This document shows positions 61,438 through 64,000 of a stretch of 64,000 bases of DNA, piece after piece. Both the position numbers and the translations under genes were made by a program. Under the pieces are notes generated by a model, which worked only from the letters and a program-made list of their open reading frames with translations, was not told the DNA's origin and made no database searches. Source of the stretch: Flavobacterium sp. Root901 (lineage in GTDB: Bacteria > Bacteroidota > Bacteroidia > Flavobacteriales > Flavobacteriaceae); assembly GCF_001429765.1 (NCBI RefSeq), contig NZ_LMJB01000005.1:857497-921496 (forward strand). Direction: 5' to 3'. Within the stretch, counting starts at the first letter, position 1; every line of letters begins with the position of its first letter.

Positions 61438-63405
61438 CTACAAATTAAATTCATCTTCAAATGACAAAGAATCATTTTTAACTGCAGTTGAATCCGGAGC
61501 TTTGATTTTAATCAGCGAACGTGCATTTCCCGAAATATAAACCGGTAATTGCCCAATTGTATCTTCAGGAACCAAAAGACCTCGGCGGAACATTAAATTC
61601 TTTAAAAACTTTTGGTTTTTTAGCGCATAATCTTTCAGGTTTCCTTCGTCATTAAACTGATACATGAATTTTCGTGGTTTCGGAATAATCGTTGCCAAAT
61701 ATAAACATTCGTCTACATTTAATGCTGATGGACTTTTTTGGAAGTAGAAATGACTTGCTTCTCCAATTCCGTAGACATTTGGACCCCATTCGATAATGTT
61801 GAAATAAACTTCAAGCATTCTTTCCTTGCTTACAATTCGGTTATTTTCCAAAATATAAACTAAGAGGATTTCTTCCAGCTTTCGCGAAAGCGTTTTTTCG
61901 CGGGTTAAAAAGACGTTTTTAATCAGCTGCATGCTGATCGTACTTGCGCCGCGTGAGAATTTTTTAGTTCGAATGTTTTTTAGGATCGATTGTTTAAAAG
62001 CCTCATTTATAAATCCGCGATGAGAGAAGAAAGAAGGATCTTCAGTCGTTAAAACGCATTTTCTCAAATAAGGAGAAATCTGATCCAGAGGCGTGTAATT
62101 TGGGTTTGCATTTCCAACCAAAATCGGCCTTTGCAGTACATTTTGAATAATCGCACGATAAACAAACTCGCCATTTAATTTATTTAAATCGGCTTCGCCA
62201 TATTTTGTGATTCGTAAATCTTCTTTATTGAGCTTACTGTCAAAAACAAGTGTATTAGGTTTGTTTTTGTTGAATTTGAAATCCAGTTTGTAATCGAAAT
62301 TTCCGGTTGCCTGCATTCCCTGAAAATGCGTGAACAATCCATCAGGAAGCGAAACAATAAAATCCTGCGCTTTCATCTTCGGAATATCAACTTTTAAAGT
62401 ATAAACCGTATCTTTTTCTGTATTATAAGAGATGTAAGGACGCAGTTTTATTTTGTTCAGCGTCATTGTTGAGGTGCTGTCAATTGAAATAAAATCATCA
62501 CCTAATAAAAAACGGTAATCAAAACGGGCATTTTTGATTACAACATCTTTACTGGCAATTTTTGGATGGTTGATTTTTAAATTTACGATAGAGGTAAAGC
62601 CGTCGAGATGAAATTCACTCCCGCTTTTATCGATATTTTCTACGTTTAAACGAATCGAATCAAAACTTGCTTTTAAGTTATATCGTTCATCGAGATAAGG
62701 AACGCGAATCGCTCCGGTATCCAGATTGAAGAAACGAATATCTGCTTTTTGATTTCTTGGGTCGGCAAATCCCTTTAAGTTCCAGCGCTGATCAAAGTCT
62801 TTACTAACGACATGAATACTGGTTTCTACTTGTTTGTCGCTCAAAACTAATTTATTTATTGCTACAGAAGTTTTTTTGCCGTTATCATCAATTTTGAACT
62901 GGAAGTTTTCCAAATTCATATCAGTCGGAACTAAGTTAAGCAGTTTTGAAATAATACGATAGGCGAAAGTTCCGTATTTTCTTTTTTCATTGTTTTCAGA
63001 ATCCTCGTCCTTGTTTCTTTTTAAAAAAGCATCAAAATTGCGGATTTTTCCTTTTTTTACTAATTGAATATAGCCTTTGTTAACATTTAAAGTTCCAACC
63101 TGAACATCGCCAATTAATAGATTACTTAAACTGACACTGGTTTCAATGTTGTTAATTTTTAAAAGCGTATCGGCGTTTTTGGGAACCAGAACAACATCTG
63201 TAAGTTTAATGGTTGACAACCCGTTAAAAGATGCTTCTTTTATAGAAAAATCACTATTGTAATCGACAGCCATTTTATGGGTTACTTTTGCAATGACTTG
63301 TTTTAGAAGGGAATCACGGAAATAGTAAAGTCCGATGCAAAGCAAAATCAATATCAGGGCAAGTATTTTTAAAGCTTTGAATAGTTTTTGTTTAGGAAAA
63401 TTCAT
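61438..63405 (-). CDS. GT51 peptidoglycan glycosyltransferase with long N-terminal domain, no transpeptidase
   Basis: A 655-residue protein: membrane anchor (about 12-28), a long beta-rich N-terminal part (about 40-430, AsmA-like strands), and a C-terminal GT51 domain (about 435-610) with the catalytic Glu455 in TTEDPSFFSHRGF and the RGASTISMQLIKN and NIIEWGPNVYGIGEASHFYF blocks. No SxxK-type penicillin-binding motif exists, so it polymerises glycan strands but does not cross-link. MtgA-like enzymes are far shorter (about 240 residues), so the N-terminal part is an unusual addition. It is the last complete gene of the window. Confidence 0.88.
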   Translation of the reverse strand: MNFPKQKLFKALKILALILILLCIGLYYFRDSLLKQVIAKVTHKMAVDYNSDFSIKEASFNGLSTIKLTDVVLVPKNADTLLKINNIETSVSLSNLLIGDVQVGTLNVNKGYIQLVKKGKIRNFDAFLKRNKDEDSENNEKRKYGTFAYRIISKLLNLVPTDMNLENFQFKIDDNGKKTSVAINKLVLSDKQVETSIHVVSKDFDQRWNLKGFADPRNQKADIRFFNLDTGAIRVPYLDERYNLKASFDSIRLNVENIDKSGSEFHLDGFTSIVNLKINHPKIASKDVVIKNARFDYRFLLGDDFISIDSTSTMTLNKIKLRPYISYNTEKDTVYTLKVDIPKMKAQDFIVSLPDGLFTHFQGMQATGNFDYKLDFKFNKNKPNTLVFDSKLNKEDLRITKYGEADLNKLNGEFVYRAIIQNVLQRPILVGNANPNYTPLDQISPYLRKCVLTTEDPSFFSHRGFINEAFKQSILKNIRTKKFSRGASTISMQLIKNVFLTREKTLSRKLEEILLVYILENNRIVSKERMLEVYFNIIEWGPNVYGIGEASHFYFQKSPSALNVDECLYLATIIPKPRKFMYQFNDEGNLKDYALKNQKFLKNLMFRRGLLVPEDTIGQLPVYISGNARSLIKIKAPDSTAVKNDSLSFEDEFNL

Positions 63406-63425
63406 ATAGTGCAGGTTTATAAAAA

Positions 63426-64000
63426 TTAACCAAAAAGAATACTCGCAACATCTTCAATTTTTGCTACAAGTTCAATTTTGATTCCTGTGTTCTTTAATGC
63501 AATTTTGTTGTATTTAGAAACAAAAATGGTGTCGAAGCCTAGTTTTTCGGCTTCCTGAATGCGTTGATCTACGCGGTTAACCGGACGAATTTCTCCGGAA
63601 AGCCCGACTTCACCGGCAAAACAAAAACCTTTTCCAACCGGAATATCTTCGTTTGATGATAAAATCGCAGCAACAACAGCAAGATCAATCGCCGGATCAT
63701 CTACAGAAATTCCGCCCGTTACGTTTAGGAAAACATCTTTTGCGCCCAAACGAAATCCGGCCCTTTTTTCTAAAACAGCCAAAATCATATTTAACCTTTT
63801 GGCGTTGTAGCCTGTTGTGCTTCTTTGCGGAGTTCCGTAAACTGCTGTACTTACAAGTGATTGTATTTCGATCATAAGCGGACGCATGCCTTCGAGCGTT
63901 GTAGCAATTGCGGTTCCTGATAATTCTTCATCTTTATGCGAAATCAAGATTTCAGACGGATTGCTGACTTCCCGCAAACCGCTTCCTAGCATTTCGTAAA
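63426..64000 (-). CDS. radA: DNA repair protein RadA, C-terminal part (5' end outside window)
   Basis: Residues from the window edge to the stop show the Lon-protease-like domain of RadA/Sms: YEMLGSGLREV at the edge, VFLNVTGGISVDDPAIDLAVVAAILSSNEDIPVGKGFCFAGEVGLSGEIRPV in several short blocks (about 83-133 of this fragment) and RIQEAEKLGFDTIFVSKYN. RadA is a RecA-like ATPase that processes recombination intermediates; its zinc finger, Walker A and KNRFG regions lie beyond base 64000. The Met at 63992 is internal, since the frame stays open upstream. A 20-bp gap separates it from the GT51 gene. Confidence 0.9.
   Translation of the reverse strand, partial: YEMLGSGLREVSNPSEILISHKDEELSGTAIATTLEGMRPLMIEIQSLVSTAVYGTPQRSTTGYNAKRLNMILAVLEKRAGFRLGAKDVFLNVTGGISVDDPAIDLAVVAAILSSNEDIPVGKGFCFAGEVGLSGEIRPVNRVDQRIQEAEKLGFDTIFVSKYNKIALKNTGIKIELVAKIEDVASILFG

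Noticed and set aside
1..64000. tRNA, rRNA or riboswitch genes
   Set aside because: No GGTTCGA-type T-loops with matching cloverleaf, no rRNA-like blocks and no recognisable riboswitch core were noticed in the gaps; a covariance-model scan would be needed to exclude small ones.

Overview
The window is a chromosomal segment of an AT-rich Bacteroidota bacterium, most likely a Flavobacterium or close relative (genus is inference). The basis is secreted proteins ending in type IX secretion (T9SS) C-terminal sorting domains (3168-5945, 42487-43896), promoter-like TAnnTTTG boxes, many small lipoproteins and OmpA/outer-membrane barrels, and housekeeping genes of Bacteroidota type. No rRNA or tRNA gene, CRISPR array, prophage or plasmid backbone was seen. 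Both ends cut a gene: PBP1A at the left (1-1170) and RadA at the right (63426-64000).

Layout. 1-9400: PBP1A 3' end, the two subunits of a 3-oxoacid CoA-transferase, a large secreted M4 metalloprotease, a lipoprotein, a barrel protein, a metallophosphatase and DNA polymerase IV. 9500-16900: a LOV-like PAS protein, class I fumarase, a REP-associated Y1 transposase between two REP-type units, a fused SpmA/SpmB-like membrane protein, an AlkZ-like glycosylase, a DEDDy exonuclease and Ogt. 17000-25000 is mostly minus strand: an epimerase-like protein carrying an in-frame repeat insertion, GNAT and LysR genes, a divergent rhodanese gene, then a tight five-gene run from a GNAT-nitrilase fusion to an SRPBCC protein. 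25100-34400: short SSB, DUF2461, a tiny Cys/Lys-rich protein, ferritin, two paralogous secreted proteins of unknown function (one frameshifted), an OmpA barrel, a CAT-like acetyltransferase with a HAD hydrolase, and an EamA transporter. 34400-44000: metG, a CDGSH protein, PhzF, YdeI-like, a DMP19-like protein and a patatin/lipoprotein/TPR trio. 44000-54100: serS, TPR, DUF4286, rsmA, mgtE, proC-like, ABM monooxygenase, lipoprotein, nhaA and a 2-hydroxyacid dehydrogenase. 54300-64000: a DUF805-TM2-TM2-DUF805 cluster, an OlsF-like bifunctional acyltransferase, exonuclease III, an OmpA-type lipoprotein, an aldo/keto reductase with an operator-like palindrome, and a GT51 glycosyltransferase.

Most genes are ordinary core or envelope genes, and I found no clear multi-gene defence or biosynthetic system. 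The most distinctive signals are small-scale. (1) A one-base frameshift lies in a perfect 38-bp hairpin, as quasi-palindrome correction would produce (33128-33165). (2) A RAYT transposase sits between two related REP units (11918-12646). (3) A palindromic intergenic repeat is also present in frame inside a coding sequence (17668-17690). (4) At least two further dispersed repeat families occur. (5) Operator-like inverted repeats lie upstream of the PAS and aldo/keto reductase genes. DNA maintenance functions are well represented (dinB, ogt, AlkZ-like, exonuclease III, radA, short SSB), but they are scattered and do not form an operon.
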